A stretch of DNA of 24,485 bases from JAVBKA01 sp031546715 (GTDB lineage Bacteria > Bacillota > Clostridia > Oscillospirales > UBA929): NCBI GenBank assembly GCA_031546715.1, contig JAVBKA010000167.1, forward strand, positions 1-24,485, written 5' to 3'. The notes beneath the pieces are model-generated. The model worked only from the letters and a program-made list of their open reading frames with translations, was not told where the DNA came from and searched no databases. Of this stretch, positions 6,345 to 14,663 are shown piece after piece. The stretch's first letter is position 1. Each line of letters begins with the position of its first letter. A program made the translations under genes and the position numbers.

Positions 6345-8155
6345 CTATTCTACTGTTACACTTTTTGCCAGATTTCTCGGCTTATCAATGTCTAAGCCTT
6401 TATTTGCAGCCACATAGTAACTAAAAAGCTGCAAAACTATCACTGAAAGAGATGGCGAAAATAGCTCGTTTGAGGTTGGAAGGTCGATATAAAACATCTT
6501 ATCGTTTGGCTTTTCATCGTTCGAGCTTCTAATCAACAGCACCTTTGCTCCCCTGCTGACGACCTGTTCAACGTTGCTTTGAATTTTGCTGTAAAGGTTC
6601 TGGCAGCACGATATAGCAACCACCAGCGTGTCTTCCTCAATAAGGGAAATCGTGCCGTGCTTTAGCTCGCCTCCGGCATAGGCTTCTGAGTGTATGTAGG
6701 AAATTTCCTTGAGCTTTAGCGAGCCTTCGAGGGCTATGGCATAGTCGATATTTCTTCCGATAAAGAAGATGCTCTTGTAGCCCACACAGGTTGCGGCGTA
6801 TTTTTGAATCGAATCCACCTGCTTAAGCAATAGCTCCGCTTTATCGGGCAGGGCAGTTATCTCCTCTAACAACGTTTGCTCGGATTGCTCAGACAGCTTT
6901 CCGAGCTTTTTCGCAAATTTTACTGCCAAGATATAGAGCAAAACTAACTGCGCAGAGAACGCCTTAGTCGTCGCCACGGCGATTTCAGGACCTGCGAGAG
7001 TGTACAGCGTGAAATCAGTTTCCTTCGCAATGGTACTGCCCACCACGTTGACGATGGAAAGCGTTGACGCGCCGCGCCTTTGGGCTTCTCTCATTGCCGC
7101 AATAGTGTCGGCTGTTTCGCCTGATTGGCTAATCAGTATTACCAATGTATTTTGGTCTACAATGGCATCCTTATAGCGAAATTCACTTGCCAATTCAACC
7201 TCTACAGAAAGTCTGCACAGGCGTTCAAACACATATCTGGCTACAACTCCTGCATTAAATGCCGAGCCGCAGGCGGTTATAACTAGCTTATTAAATCGTG
7301 AAATATCAAGGTCGTCTATGACGACCTTATTGCCGCCTGAGTAAATTGCGGATTGAAGTGTATTTTGCAAAACCTTTGGCTGTTCAAAAATCTCCTTGAG
7401 CATGAAATGCGGATAACCGCCCTTTTCGGCACTGTCACAGCTCCATGTAATGGTTTCAAGAGGCTTCGATATTTCTTCTCTGTCGGTATTTAAAAAGCTG
7501 ACGCAATCATTTTGCAAAACGGCAATTTCTTTGTCGGCGAGATAATAAACCTTGTCCGTATGCTTAAGGACTGCGGGAACATCGGAGGCGATAAAGTTTC
7601 CGTTTTGAGACACCCCGATAATCAGCGGATTGTCTTTTTTAACGGCGAAAAGCTTATCAGGCTCATCAAGGCACATTATTCCAAGGGCATATGAGCCCTC
7701 AAGGGCGTTTGTCAGCTTTATAACCGTGTCGATGATATCGCCGCTGAAATAGTATTCGGCTAACTGAGTCACGACCTCGCTGTCAGTTTGTGACGCAAAA
7801 ACCACGCCTTTATGTTCCAGACGCTCCCTTAACTGCCTATAGTTTTCAATAATGCCGTTATGGACGATTGCAATTCTGTTTTTGCTGCCGATATGGGGGT
7901 GCGAGTTTACGTTTGACGGCTCGCCGTGGGTTGCCCATCGGGTATGCCCTATACCCACAAACCCCGCTATGGGGTTGACCCCAAGCTCGGCTTCCAGTAC
8001 CGATAACCGCCCTTTTTGTTTTACCATATCGAAGCCATCGCCATTAAAAACCGCAATACCCGCCGAATCGTACCCTCTGTACTCAAGCTTTTTAGTCCGT
8101 CAAGGATAATTGGAACCGCATTTTCACTTCCGACATAGCCGATAATACCACACAT
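6345..8155 (-). CDS. glmS: Glutamine-fructose-6-phosphate aminotransferase, with an apparent -1 frameshift
   Basis: GlmS makes glucosamine-6-phosphate from fructose-6-phosphate and glutamine, the first step to UDP-GlcNAc and peptidoglycan. The uninterrupted frame (6345-8027, 560 residues) contains most of the glutaminase domain and both SIS sugar-isomerase domains, including SQSGETADT and the C-terminal LAKSVTVE. It lacks the start. Upstream, an ATG at 8155 after AAAGGTG opens with MCGIIGYVGS, which supplies the essential N-terminal Cys2, and runs into the wrong frame at a five-base A tract (T5 at 8089-8093). Adding one A restores LKKLEYRGYDSAGIAVF and a 603-residue protein, the normal size. 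As written the gene would give no working glutaminase. Because GlmS is nearly essential, a homopolymer assembly error is the likeliest cause. Confidence 0.93.
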
Positions 8156-8282
8156 GATTTTCACACCTTTAATTTATTGTTTATTGTACGCTTTAGCACA
8201 ATGAAACTAATGCAGATATTCTCCAAAGGGTTCTATCTCTGCCCATCTTACGTGTTTGCATGTGTTTATATATAACACTTAG

Positions 8283-9710
8283 CTAAACCTTAATTGTTAC
8301 GTCTACTCCCATAAGCCCTTTGTTTTCCTCAAGAACCCTCTGTACCTCCGACAAAAATTCTGAGGTTTGTTCACTTGCTCTGCCAATGAATTGCTGAGGG
8401 CTAAGAAATGGCTTTAGCTCTTCCTCGTTGAGCTGAAAGGCGTTGTCTGCCAAAATGCAGGCGACAAGGTTGTTTTCATCTCCGTTCTGCTTCATCTTTT
8501 TTGCAGTTTCCACGGAATGAATTCTCAATCTCTCATGAAGAAGCTGTCTGTCCCCGCCTTTTTTTACGCAATACATCAAAATGTTCTCAGTGGCCATAAA
8601 CGGCAGTTCATCTTTTAAACGATTCTCAATCATCTTGGGATAAACCGTAATGCCGCTCATAATGTTGATGTACAGGGCAAGAATTGCGTCCGTCGCAAGG
8701 AATGCCTCAGGAATCGAAATGCGTTTGTTAGCAGAATCGTCAAGAGTGCGCTCAAACCATTGCGCGCTTGCGGTAAGTGCGGGATTCAGCGCATTGACGG
8801 TAACATGTCTCGCCAGAGAAGCTATGCGCTCGCTCCTCATGGGGTTGCGCTTGTACGCCATTGCGGAAGACCCGACCTGCCCCGTTTCAAAGGGTTCGTC
8901 TACTTCCTTTAAATGAGACAAAAGTCGTATGTCGTTTGAAAATTTATAAGCACTCTGAGCTATGCCCGACAGCACTGATAGTACAAAGTAATCGACCTTA
9001 CGGGTGTACGTCTGACCGCTGACAGGATATACCTCTTCAAAGCCCATCTTTTTGGCAATTTTCGATTCAAGTGTCTTAACCTTTTGATGGTCGCCGTCAA
9101 AGAGGGACAGAAAGCTCGCTCCTGTGCCTGTTGTACCCTTACAGCCCAGTAGCTTCAGCCGTCCCAAGGTAAAGTCCAGTTGCTCAAGGTCTAGAAGTAA
9201 ATCCTGTAGCCAAAGTGTTGCCCGCTTACCCACCGTGGTGGGCTGTGCGGCTTGAAAATGGGTGTACGCAAGGCATGGCAGGTCTTTGTATCTGTCTGCA
9301 AATAGATAGAGCTTGGATATGGCGTTTATCAGCAGTTTTTTTACTTGAAGAAGGGCAGAACGCTGCAAAATAATATCCGTATTGTCGCCCACGTAGCAGG
9401 ACGTTGCACCGAGGTGGATTATGGGCTTTGCCAGCGGACACTGCTCACCGTATGCATGGATATGCGCCATAACATCATGCCTGACCTCCAATTCCTTGGC
9501 GGCGGCGGTTTGATAATTAATGTCTCCCACATATGCCCGCATCTGGTCAAGCTGTCCCTCACTAATTTCAAGCCCAAGCTCCTTTTGGCTTTCGGCAAGC
9601 GCAATCCAAAGTCTTCGCCATGTGGTAAACTTATTGTCCTCAGAAAAAATATATTGCATTTCTGTACCTGCGTATCTTTTGCACAAGGGATTTTGATATG
9701 CATCAGTCAT
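8283..9710 (-). CDS. purB: Adenylosuccinate lyase
   Basis: PurB acts twice in purine synthesis, releasing fumarate from SAICAR and from adenylosuccinate. The protein is about 475 residues, the usual length for the clostridial form. It has the fumarase/aspartase-superfamily motifs: TSCYVGDNTD near residue 105, the catalytic-His region YTHFQAAQPTTVGKR near 150, and the signature loop GSSAMAYKRNPMRSE near 280-294 with the flexible-loop Ser. The start is placed at 9710 because the AGGAGG at 9718-9723 is 7 bases from that ATG but only 1 base from the alternative ATG at 9716. It is followed by glmS after 127 bases with no clear terminator, so the two may share a transcript. Confidence 0.96.
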   Translation of the reverse strand: MTDAYQNPLCKRYAGTEMQYIFSEDNKFTTWRRLWIALAESQKELGLEISEGQLDQMRAYVGDINYQTAAAKELEVRHDVMAHIHAYGEQCPLAKPIIHLGATSCYVGDNTDIILQRSALLQVKKLLINAISKLYLFADRYKDLPCLAYTHFQAAQPTTVGKRATLWLQDLLLDLEQLDFTLGRLKLLGCKGTTGTGASFLSLFDGDHQKVKTLESKIAKKMGFEEVYPVSGQTYTRKVDYFVLSVLSGIAQSAYKFSNDIRLLSHLKEVDEPFETGQVGSSAMAYKRNPMRSERIASLARHVTVNALNPALTASAQWFERTLDDSANKRISIPEAFLATDAILALYINIMSGITVYPKMIENRLKDELPFMATENILMYCVKKGGDRQLLHERLRIHSVETAKKMKQNGDENNLVACILADNAFQLNEEELKPFLSPQQFIGRASEQTSEFLSEVQRVLEENKGLMGVDVTIKV

Positions 9711-9717
9711 CAACATG

Positions 9718-9723
9718 CCTCCT
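9718..9723 (-). promoter_or_regulatory. Strong ribosome binding site deciding the purB start
   Basis: The minus strand reads AGGAGG here. Its 7-base distance to the ATG at 9710 is optimal, while the ATG at 9716 is too close, so the protein should begin MTDAYQNP. Confidence 0.75.
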
Positions 9724-9732
9724 TCGTATGCT

Positions 9733-9776
9733 CCGAGCGAGGTTCAATCCTTTGCAAGGCGGACGCTCGGCTCGCT
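9733..9776 (-). promoter_or_regulatory. Possible structured purB leader with competing stems
   Basis: In the purB leader CCGAGCG (9733-9739) can pair with CGCTCGG (9764-9770). Alternatively AGCGAG (9736-9741) can pair with CTCGCT (9771-9776). The two pairings exclude each other. No known riboswitch consensus is recognised and no T-tract follows, so a regulatory role is only a possibility. Confidence 0.25.
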
Positions 9777-9906
9777 AACGCCTCGATTTTTATTGTACTT
9801 TAGAACGTTTTCAAAGTCAAGGCGACGAAAAAAAACAAAGTGTTAATAAAAGGGCGGCGCATAAAAAGCTGTAACAAACTTGCGACCAAGCCATAGTAAT
9901 CATAGC

Positions 9907-9935
9907 TTGAATTATGTGCAAATCTTTGCTAATAT
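9907..9935 (+). promoter_or_regulatory. Candidate promoter of the phosphotransferase gene
   Basis: TTGAAT (9907-9912), a 17-base spacer and TAATAT (9930-9935) make a moderate sigma-A-like promoter. Transcription from it would begin near 9942, leaving little room for a ribosome site before the ATG at 9951. Confidence 0.4.
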
Positions 9936-9950
9936 AGAATCCTCCAAAAA

Positions 9951-10886
9951 ATGCTTATACCAAGTAAATGGAAACGAGTTGAACGCAACATGACGCCAAA
10001 GTTGGACAAAGACAAAATCACCGCCCATTTTGGAGCGGAATTTTATGCTAAGCTGATAAATGATTTAGAAAACTACTCACAGCTTTGGACGCTATCCGAA
10101 CTTTTTCAGATTGACTATTACTCTGTGAACTGCATTTTTAAGTGCGTTTCAGCCAAATATGGTTTATGCATTTTAAAAATCGGCAAGCCCTCGAGGGAAA
10201 CTGCAACAGAGGCTTCGGCTCTTAGGGAATACAGCGGTACGCGGTATTGCAAGATTTATGAATCCGACATTTCCCGCGGGGTTTTATTGATTGAACAGAT
10301 AACCCCCGGCGTCCAGTTACGAGCCGTGCCTAGTCTTGATAAGCGGCTCGACTTGTTTTGCGAGGTTTTCCGCGGATTACATATTAAGTCTGCAAGCAGT
10401 GAATTTTACCCTACTTATATGCGCTGGGTCAGCCGAATTACGGAGTTTATGCGAAGCCAAGGAGAGCATGAGCTTTTGTATAAACAAATGGCTAACGCAG
10501 AGCAGATATGCCGTTCTCTTTGCGAAAAATATCCAGTCAAAGTGCTGCTACACGGCGATTTACATCACGACAACATTTTGCTTGACTGTCACAGTCAGTA
10601 CCGAATAATAGACCCCAAGGGCGTTATTGGCGATACAGTTTTTGATATTCCCCGATTTATTCTCAATGAGTTTGACGACGTGTTAAATGACGATTTTTCT
10701 AATAAATTTCGGCATATTACCAAAACACTTTCGGCAAAGCTGAACCTTTCGGAGCGCGATATACGGCGATTGACATATGTGGAAATGTGCATGTCAAACT
10801 GTTGGAGCGTGGAAGATAAGCAGCCGCTTAACCTTGATGCGGTTTTGTTTACGGAAAAGCTAATAAACGAGCCTTGTATGGACTAA
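9951..10886 (+). CDS. APH(6)/hydroxyurea-kinase-like phosphotransferase
   Basis: A 311-residue cytoplasmic protein of the aminoglycoside/choline-kinase fold. The kinase core LLHGDLHHDNILL (HGDLHHDN at residues 201-208, catalytic Asp203, Asn208) is followed by IIDPKGVIGDTVFD (219-232), where Asp221 is the Mg2+ ligand. The paired HHDN and IDPKG-GD motifs are typical of the APH_6_hur family, which includes streptomycin 6-phosphotransferases and hydroxyurea kinases. Whether this chromosomal member inactivates a drug or phosphorylates a cell metabolite cannot be told from sequence. The start is uncertain: no good ribosome site precedes 9951, and the in-frame ATG at 9990 (residue 14) fits the candidate promoter better. 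The gene faces the ArsR gene across 27 bases. Confidence 0.85.
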   Translation: MLIPSKWKRVERNMTPKLDKDKITAHFGAEFYAKLINDLENYSQLWTLSELFQIDYYSVNCIFKCVSAKYGLCILKIGKPSRETATEASALREYSGTRYCKIYESDISRGVLLIEQITPGVQLRAVPSLDKRLDLFCEVFRGLHIKSASSEFYPTYMRWVSRITEFMRSQGEHELLYKQMANAEQICRSLCEKYPVKVLLHGDLHHDNILLDCHSQYRIIDPKGVIGDTVFDIPRFILNEFDDVLNDDFSNKFRHITKTLSAKLNLSERDIRRLTYVEMCMSNCWSVEDKQPLNLDAVLFTEKLINEPCMD

Positions 10887-10913
10887 TTTGCTACTTTATA
10901 GTAAATTTCATGG

Positions 10914-11204
10914 CTATTCCTCCATTTTGCAATAGTATTTTTTCAGAACATGCATGATTTCTTCAACACGATGGTCAACAATAGAATAAGTAATATTTTG
11001 CCCCGATTTTATAAAACCAAGAATTCCATGGGCCTTTAGCAGTGTTAAGTGCTGTGAAAGTGCAGACTGTGTGATGTTTGGTACATATTTTGATATTTCA
11101 CTCACCGTCATTGGATGTTTCATCAACGCACAAAATATCAGCAGACGATTTTCATTGCCAATAACTTTTAGCACTTCAGCAATTTGTTTCGCGTCTTTGT
11201 CCAT
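10914..11204 (-). CDS. ArsR-family winged-helix transcriptional regulator
   Basis: A 96-residue ArsR/SmtB-type repressor. The order is a helical start (AKQIAEVLKVIGNENRLLIFCALMKHPMTVSEI), the recognition helix region TQSALSQHLTLLKAHGILG at about residues 45-63, and a beta-wing SGQNITYSIVD. No obvious metal-binding CxC motif of ArsR or CadC is seen, so the inducer may be a redox, sulfur or other small signal and not a metal. It begins 1 base after the NapH-like gene's stop, making it the last gene of the ferredoxin/membrane Fe-S operon, which it probably autoregulates. Confidence 0.9.
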   Translation of the reverse strand: MDKDAKQIAEVLKVIGNENRLLIFCALMKHPMTVSEISKYVPNITQSALSQHLTLLKAHGILGFIKSGQNITYSIVDHRVEEIMHVLKKYYCKMEE

Positions 11205-11205
11205 T

Positions 11206-11778
11206 TTAACTTACCCTTCTGTTTTTTAATGCACAGATTCCCTGAGTCATAGTTCCCATTGGGCAATATACGCACCACGTACGTGGTCTAAAAATCATCA
11301 TTGTAACAAGCCCGAGTACTGTTGAAGTTAGCATCACGCTATAAAATCCGAAAGCGAATTGTGCAACCCACGGTGTAACAAATGCCGTATTTGTCCATTG
11401 CCACGGTAGCTGGAACACCCAAATGAGCGTAACAACTTCTTTTAGCGTAGTCCCACCATACACAAGATACGTGTTATATATCATCATTACAAACATTGTC
11501 ATAAAAAAGGTAAGAAATCCATAGCGAAACCAATTTGAACTCAAAAACTTTGGAGGTACTCTTTTTTGTGATAAACCAATTTTACCACCAATCAACTCAA
11601 ATAACTGTCCACGACCACAAAATTTGTTGCAGTATGCTTTATTACCACCAATAATTGAAATAAGTAGCGGCGTGATGAAACAAATTAGCCCCAACCACGC
11701 AAATAAAATATTAAAAAATCCCAGTATCAAATATACGCTTGAAAATACCCATAAGTAGTCATACCATTTTTTTCTCAT
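11206..11778 (-). CDS. NapH/CcoG-like polytopic membrane Fe-S protein
   Basis: A 190-residue membrane protein with about four hydrophobic segments (residues ~10-30, 30-45, 85-107, 140-163). It has cysteine pairs in two loops: C50-x3-C54 in AYCNKFCGRGQ and C169-x2-C172-P in TWCVYCPMGTMTQG near the C-terminus. Proteins of the NapH/NosR/CcoG type use such motifs to pass electrons between the membrane and soluble ferredoxins, and this is a short version without the extra ferredoxin domain. That domain is instead supplied by the separate gene just upstream, whose end it overlaps by 20 bases. GGAGG lies 9 bases before its ATG. The physiological acceptor is unknown. Confidence 0.8.
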   Translation of the reverse strand: MRKKWYDYLWVFSSVYLILGFFNILFAWLGLICFITPLLISIIGGNKAYCNKFCGRGQLFELIGGKIGLSQKRVPPKFLSSNWFRYGFLTFFMTMFVMMIYNTYLVYGGTTLKEVVTLIWVFQLPWQWTNTAFVTPWVAQFAFGFYSVMLTSTVLGLVTMMIFRPRTWCVYCPMGTMTQGICALKNRRVS

Positions 11779-11983
11779 GTCTTATCGCCTCCCTTGCTAT
11801 TATTTCAATTACACCCGCTGGGCAAGCCTTTGAACACTTTCCGCAGCCAACACACCTATTTTCATCAATTACAGCGTACAGACCCTTATGTACCGAAATA
11901 ACACCTAAAGGGCAACTTTTAACACAATTTCCACACGCAACACAACGTTTCCCAATATTGGCGACCTTCTTTTCACAAACCAT
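11759..11983 (-). CDS. 2x[4Fe-4S] ferredoxin
   Basis: A 74-residue bacterial-type ferredoxin with two complete cluster motifs: C14-x2-C17-x2-C20-x3-C24-P and C44-x2-C47-x2-C50-x3-C54-P. It carries electrons in the cytoplasm. A strong GGAGGTG ribosome site precedes the ATG. It is the first gene of a three-gene operon and overlaps the membrane Fe-S gene, so the pair probably forms one small electron-transfer module under ArsR-type control. Confidence 0.93.
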   Translation of the reverse strand: MVCEKKVANIGKRCVACGNCVKSCPLGVISVHKGLYAVIDENRCVGCGKCSKACPAGVIEIIAREAIRHEKKMV

Positions 11984-12018
11984 ATAGCACCTCCTATTTA
12001 AGTATTTAAGACATTACT

Positions 12019-12047
12019 AATATACTTATATTTATGATGTTTGTCAA
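12019..12047 (-). promoter_or_regulatory. Promoter of the ferredoxin/ArsR operon
   Basis: On the minus strand, TTGACA (12042-12047), a 17-base spacer and TATATT (12019-12024) form a near-consensus promoter. Just downstream, between it and the ribosome site, TATTTAAG occurs twice in tandem (plus-strand orientation) and AAGTAT/ATACTT arms flank the start region, a candidate site for the ArsR repressor. Confidence 0.75.
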
Positions 12048-12088
12048 GTAGCTTGTGAAAAAAGATAGCCGAGGTGTAGATTAGTGCA

Positions 12089-12126
12089 CAAAAAAACGGA
12101 ACGCATTTTTTACTGCGTTCCGGTTT
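12089..12126 (-). terminator. Terminator of the isomerase/transketolase/kinase operon
   Basis: On the minus strand CGGAACGCA pairs with TGCGTTCCG around an eight-base loop and is followed by seven T residues. It lies about 55 bases past the kinase stop. Confidence 0.9.
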
Positions 12127-12180
12127 AGTTGTTGCTATACCGTTTTGCTTGTCGAGCTATACGCGCTCCACACTCTTATA

Positions 12181-13650
12181 TTATCGTGCTATAACTCCCG
12201 CCACTGCCTGTTTCCACCCCAAAAGCTTGCGGGAGCGTACTTCTGCGGACATAGTTGGTGTGTACAACCGTCTTTGAACGTTTTCAAACAACTGCTTTTC
12301 GTTATACATACCAACAGCCAAACCAGCCATATATGCAACTCCTGCGCCACTAAGTTCCTCTAATTGCGAGGCAAACACAGGGATATTCAACATATCGGCT
12401 TGAAACTGCATGAGAAATGCGTCTTTCGCAGGACCGCCATCGGCGTTGACTTGGGTGATGGGCAAATCAACTGCCGCCATCTGCATGACGGAGATGATGT
12501 CCACCACCTGATAGGCAATGCATTCTTCTGCCGCTCGAACAATTTCCGCCTGTCCTGTTGTGCGGCTCATGCCCACCAACGCTGCTTTTACGTCGTTTTT
12601 AAAGTAAGGTGCGCCCAAGCCTGTAAACGCTGGCACTAGGTAGGTTGTGTCGGCGGGGTTCGCTAATTCTGCTAACTTCCCTGCGTCCTTAGAGCTTGCA
12701 ATTAGCTTCACATCATCAACGAGCCAGCGCGTAACCGCTCCTGCGTAGTTGATGTTACCCTCTAGCACATAATTGACCGCGCCGCCAAACTTCCAAGCCA
12801 GCGAAGTCACTGCGCCGCCGTCGCTTGAGTACTGCTTTTCGCCTGTGTTGAGCATGACGGATGAACCTGTGCCGTAGGTAGTTTTCATCATACCCGCTTG
12901 CAGACAGCCCTGACCAAACAGCGCACCATGACTGTCGCCCATCACAGCGCGAACGGGGATTTTTGCGGGCAGCGCACCCTGAAAGTCGGTTTCCCCAAAC
13001 ATACTGTCAGAGTCGCAGACCTTGGGAAGTGCGTTCATCGGAACGCCGAACAAATCGCAGAGTTTTTCGCTCCATGTAAGATTGTTGATATCGAAAAGTT
13101 GAGTTCGTGATGCGTTGGAATAGTCCGACTTATGCGCTCCTGTAAGCTTAAAGAGCAGCCAAGCGTCCATGTTTCCCATACACAAAGTATTATTCTCTGC
13201 GGCATTTTTTACAGCGTCTACATTTTCCAGTAGCCATGCAAGCTTAGCCGCCGTGAAAAACGGAGAAAGTAGCAACCCGCTGACGGCTTTTATCTCGGTG
13301 CTGTGAGGTGCTAGACGCTGACAAACGTCTTTGCCCCGTCCGCATTGCCACACAATGGCGTTGTACAGCGGCTCCCCTGAGATTTTATCCCAAGCCAAGC
13401 CTGTTTCCCGCTGATTGGAAATACCCGCCGCGGCAATGCTATCAGGGTTTACGTCCGATTTAGCAAGCAATCCCCGCACTGCGCCCACTACGTTTTGCAG
13501 AATTTCGTCGGGGTCATGCTCCACCCAACCCTGTTCGTTGACAATTTGTTTATGGGGTAGGTCAAAACGGTCAAAGAGTTTGCCGTCTTGGTCAAAAAGC
13601 ATCGCCTTTGTTCCGGAAGTACTTTGGTCAATAGATAGAATGTACTGCAT
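12181..13650 (-). CDS. FGGY-family carbohydrate kinase, glycerol-kinase-like
   Basis: A 489-residue FGGY kinase that resembles glycerol kinase along its whole length. It has the N-terminal ATP loop DQSTSGTKA, GWVEHDPDEI, ISNQRET, YNAIVWQ, a GDSHGALFGQ segment, TTYGTGSSVMLNTGE, and the FGGY region GGPAKDAFLMQFQADML. Compared with E. coli GlpK, Arg81, Glu82, Trp101 and Asp239 are kept. Three other glycerol-contact positions differ: Tyr135 to Phe131, Gln246 to Ser240 and Phe270 to Ser264. Its place as last gene of an isomerase/transketolase operon, 2 bases after tktC, suggests it phosphorylates a ketose (for example a pentulose) and not glycerol. Automatic annotation as glpK would be misleading. 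Substrate is inference. Confidence 0.88.
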   Translation of the reverse strand: MQYILSIDQSTSGTKAMLFDQDGKLFDRFDLPHKQIVNEQGWVEHDPDEILQNVVGAVRGLLAKSDVNPDSIAAAGISNQRETGLAWDKISGEPLYNAIVWQCGRGKDVCQRLAPHSTEIKAVSGLLLSPFFTAAKLAWLLENVDAVKNAAENNTLCMGNMDAWLLFKLTGAHKSDYSNASRTQLFDINNLTWSEKLCDLFGVPMNALPKVCDSDSMFGETDFQGALPAKIPVRAVMGDSHGALFGQGCLQAGMMKTTYGTGSSVMLNTGEKQYSSDGGAVTSLAWKFGGAVNYVLEGNINYAGAVTRWLVDDVKLIASSKDAGKLAELANPADTTYLVPAFTGLGAPYFKNDVKAALVGMSRTTGQAEIVRAAEECIAYQVVDIISVMQMAAVDLPITQVNADGGPAKDAFLMQFQADMLNIPVFASQLEELSGAGVAYMAGLAVGMYNEKQLFENVQRRLYTPTMSAEVRSRKLLGWKQAVAGVIAR

Positions 13651-13652
13651 TT

Positions 13653-14663
13653 TTAACCCTCACGCTCATTCAATAGCGCGGAGTTTCCGCTCCCAACATC
13701 AGCCTCCAAGGCGGCTTTTACCGAACGTGCAATGCCGACCGCATCCAGACCATAATGGGCAAACACCTCCGCCGAAACACCTGCCACAGCAGGCTCGTCT
13801 GGCAATGCGAGACTTAGCACCTTCGTTGGTCGCTGCGCCGACAGGATTTGGCTCACTCTTGAACCCAAACCGCCGAGAAGCGTGTGCTCTTCAACCGTGA
13901 CCACCAGTTTGCACTCTGCCGCAGCCAACACCGCGGCTTCGTCCATAGGCTTTAGGCAGTACATATCTATGACACGCGCCGAAATGCCCTGTAATCTCAG
14001 CGTTTCCGCCGCATCGAGGGAGGACTTCACCAGTTCTCCGCAGGAAATGAGGCAGACATCGGTGCCTTCACGCAGTTCGATTGCCTTGTTCAAGGAGAAA
14101 TCCATATTTTCGGAATAAATATCCTCAACGGCGTTCCGCCCCACGCGGATATATGCCGGTTTTTCGTCCAGCAGCAAGGCTTCCATCAGCTTTGCAGACT
14201 GAAATCGGTCACTGGGTAGGTACACACGCATGTTAGGAATCGAACCGAGGACGGCCATGTCATTGGTGGAGTGGTGGGTGTACCCAAGCGCACCGTAGCT
14301 CACGCCTCCTGACACTCCGATGAGCTTCACATTAGTGTCGGAGTACGCCACGTCTACCTTAACCTGCTCCATACTGCGTGTCGATAAAAAGCACGCAGGG
14401 CTTGCAATTACAGCCTTTTTGCCGCACCTCGCCAGACCCGCCGCCACGGATACGAGGTTTTGCTCAGCTATTCCCATCTCCACAAACTGCTCTGGAAATT
14501 TGTCCGCAAAGGCACTCATGGAGGACGAGCCGCGGGAATCGCTGCACAGCACCACGATATCACGGTCACTTTCAGCGTGTGCCATCAGTGTTTCGCACAA
14601 GGCTTGGCGATTGGGTACACGTATAATCGGGCTTGCTTCGCAAGCAACTTGGGCTTTATTCAC
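13653..14663 (-). CDS. Transketolase, C-terminal subunit
   Basis: A 336-residue subunit holding the pyrimidine-binding and C-terminal domains of transketolase. GIAEQNLVSVAAGLA near residue 81 contains the conserved Glu that activates the thiamine diphosphate cofactor. A region VEEHTLLGGLGSRV follows near 255. Two-gene transketolases of this type are common in Firmicutes and Archaea, so the split is normal and not a frameshift. Its start overlaps the N-subunit stop by four bases (ATGA), ensuring coupled, equal synthesis. With the partner subunit it moves two-carbon units between ketose and aldose phosphates in the pentose phosphate pathway. Confidence 0.93.
   Translation of the reverse strand: MNKAQVACEASPIIRVPNRQALCETLMAHAESDRDIVVLCSDSRGSSSMSAFADKFPEQFVEMGIAEQNLVSVAAGLARCGKKAVIASPACFLSTRSMEQVKVDVAYSDTNVKLIGVSGGVSYGALGYTHHSTNDMAVLGSIPNMRVYLPSDRFQSAKLMEALLLDEKPAYIRVGRNAVEDIYSENMDFSLNKAIELREGTDVCLISCGELVKSSLDAAETLRLQGISARVIDMYCLKPMDEAAVLAAAECKLVVTVEEHTLLGGLGSRVSQILSAQRPTKVLSLALPDEPAVAGVSAEVFAHYGLDAVGIARSVKAALEADVGSGNSALLNEREG

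Noticed and set aside
8156..8282. glmS ribozyme in the glmS leader
   Set aside because: The gap to purB is only 127 bases and I could not find the conserved ribozyme core, so no riboswitch is claimed.
9345..9803. 152-codon plus-strand frame
   Set aside because: It lies antisense to purB, which has clear catalytic motifs, and its product has no recognisable domain.
12364..13110. Plus-strand frames inside the kinase gene
   Set aside because: Antisense shadows of a strongly conserved FGGY kinase.
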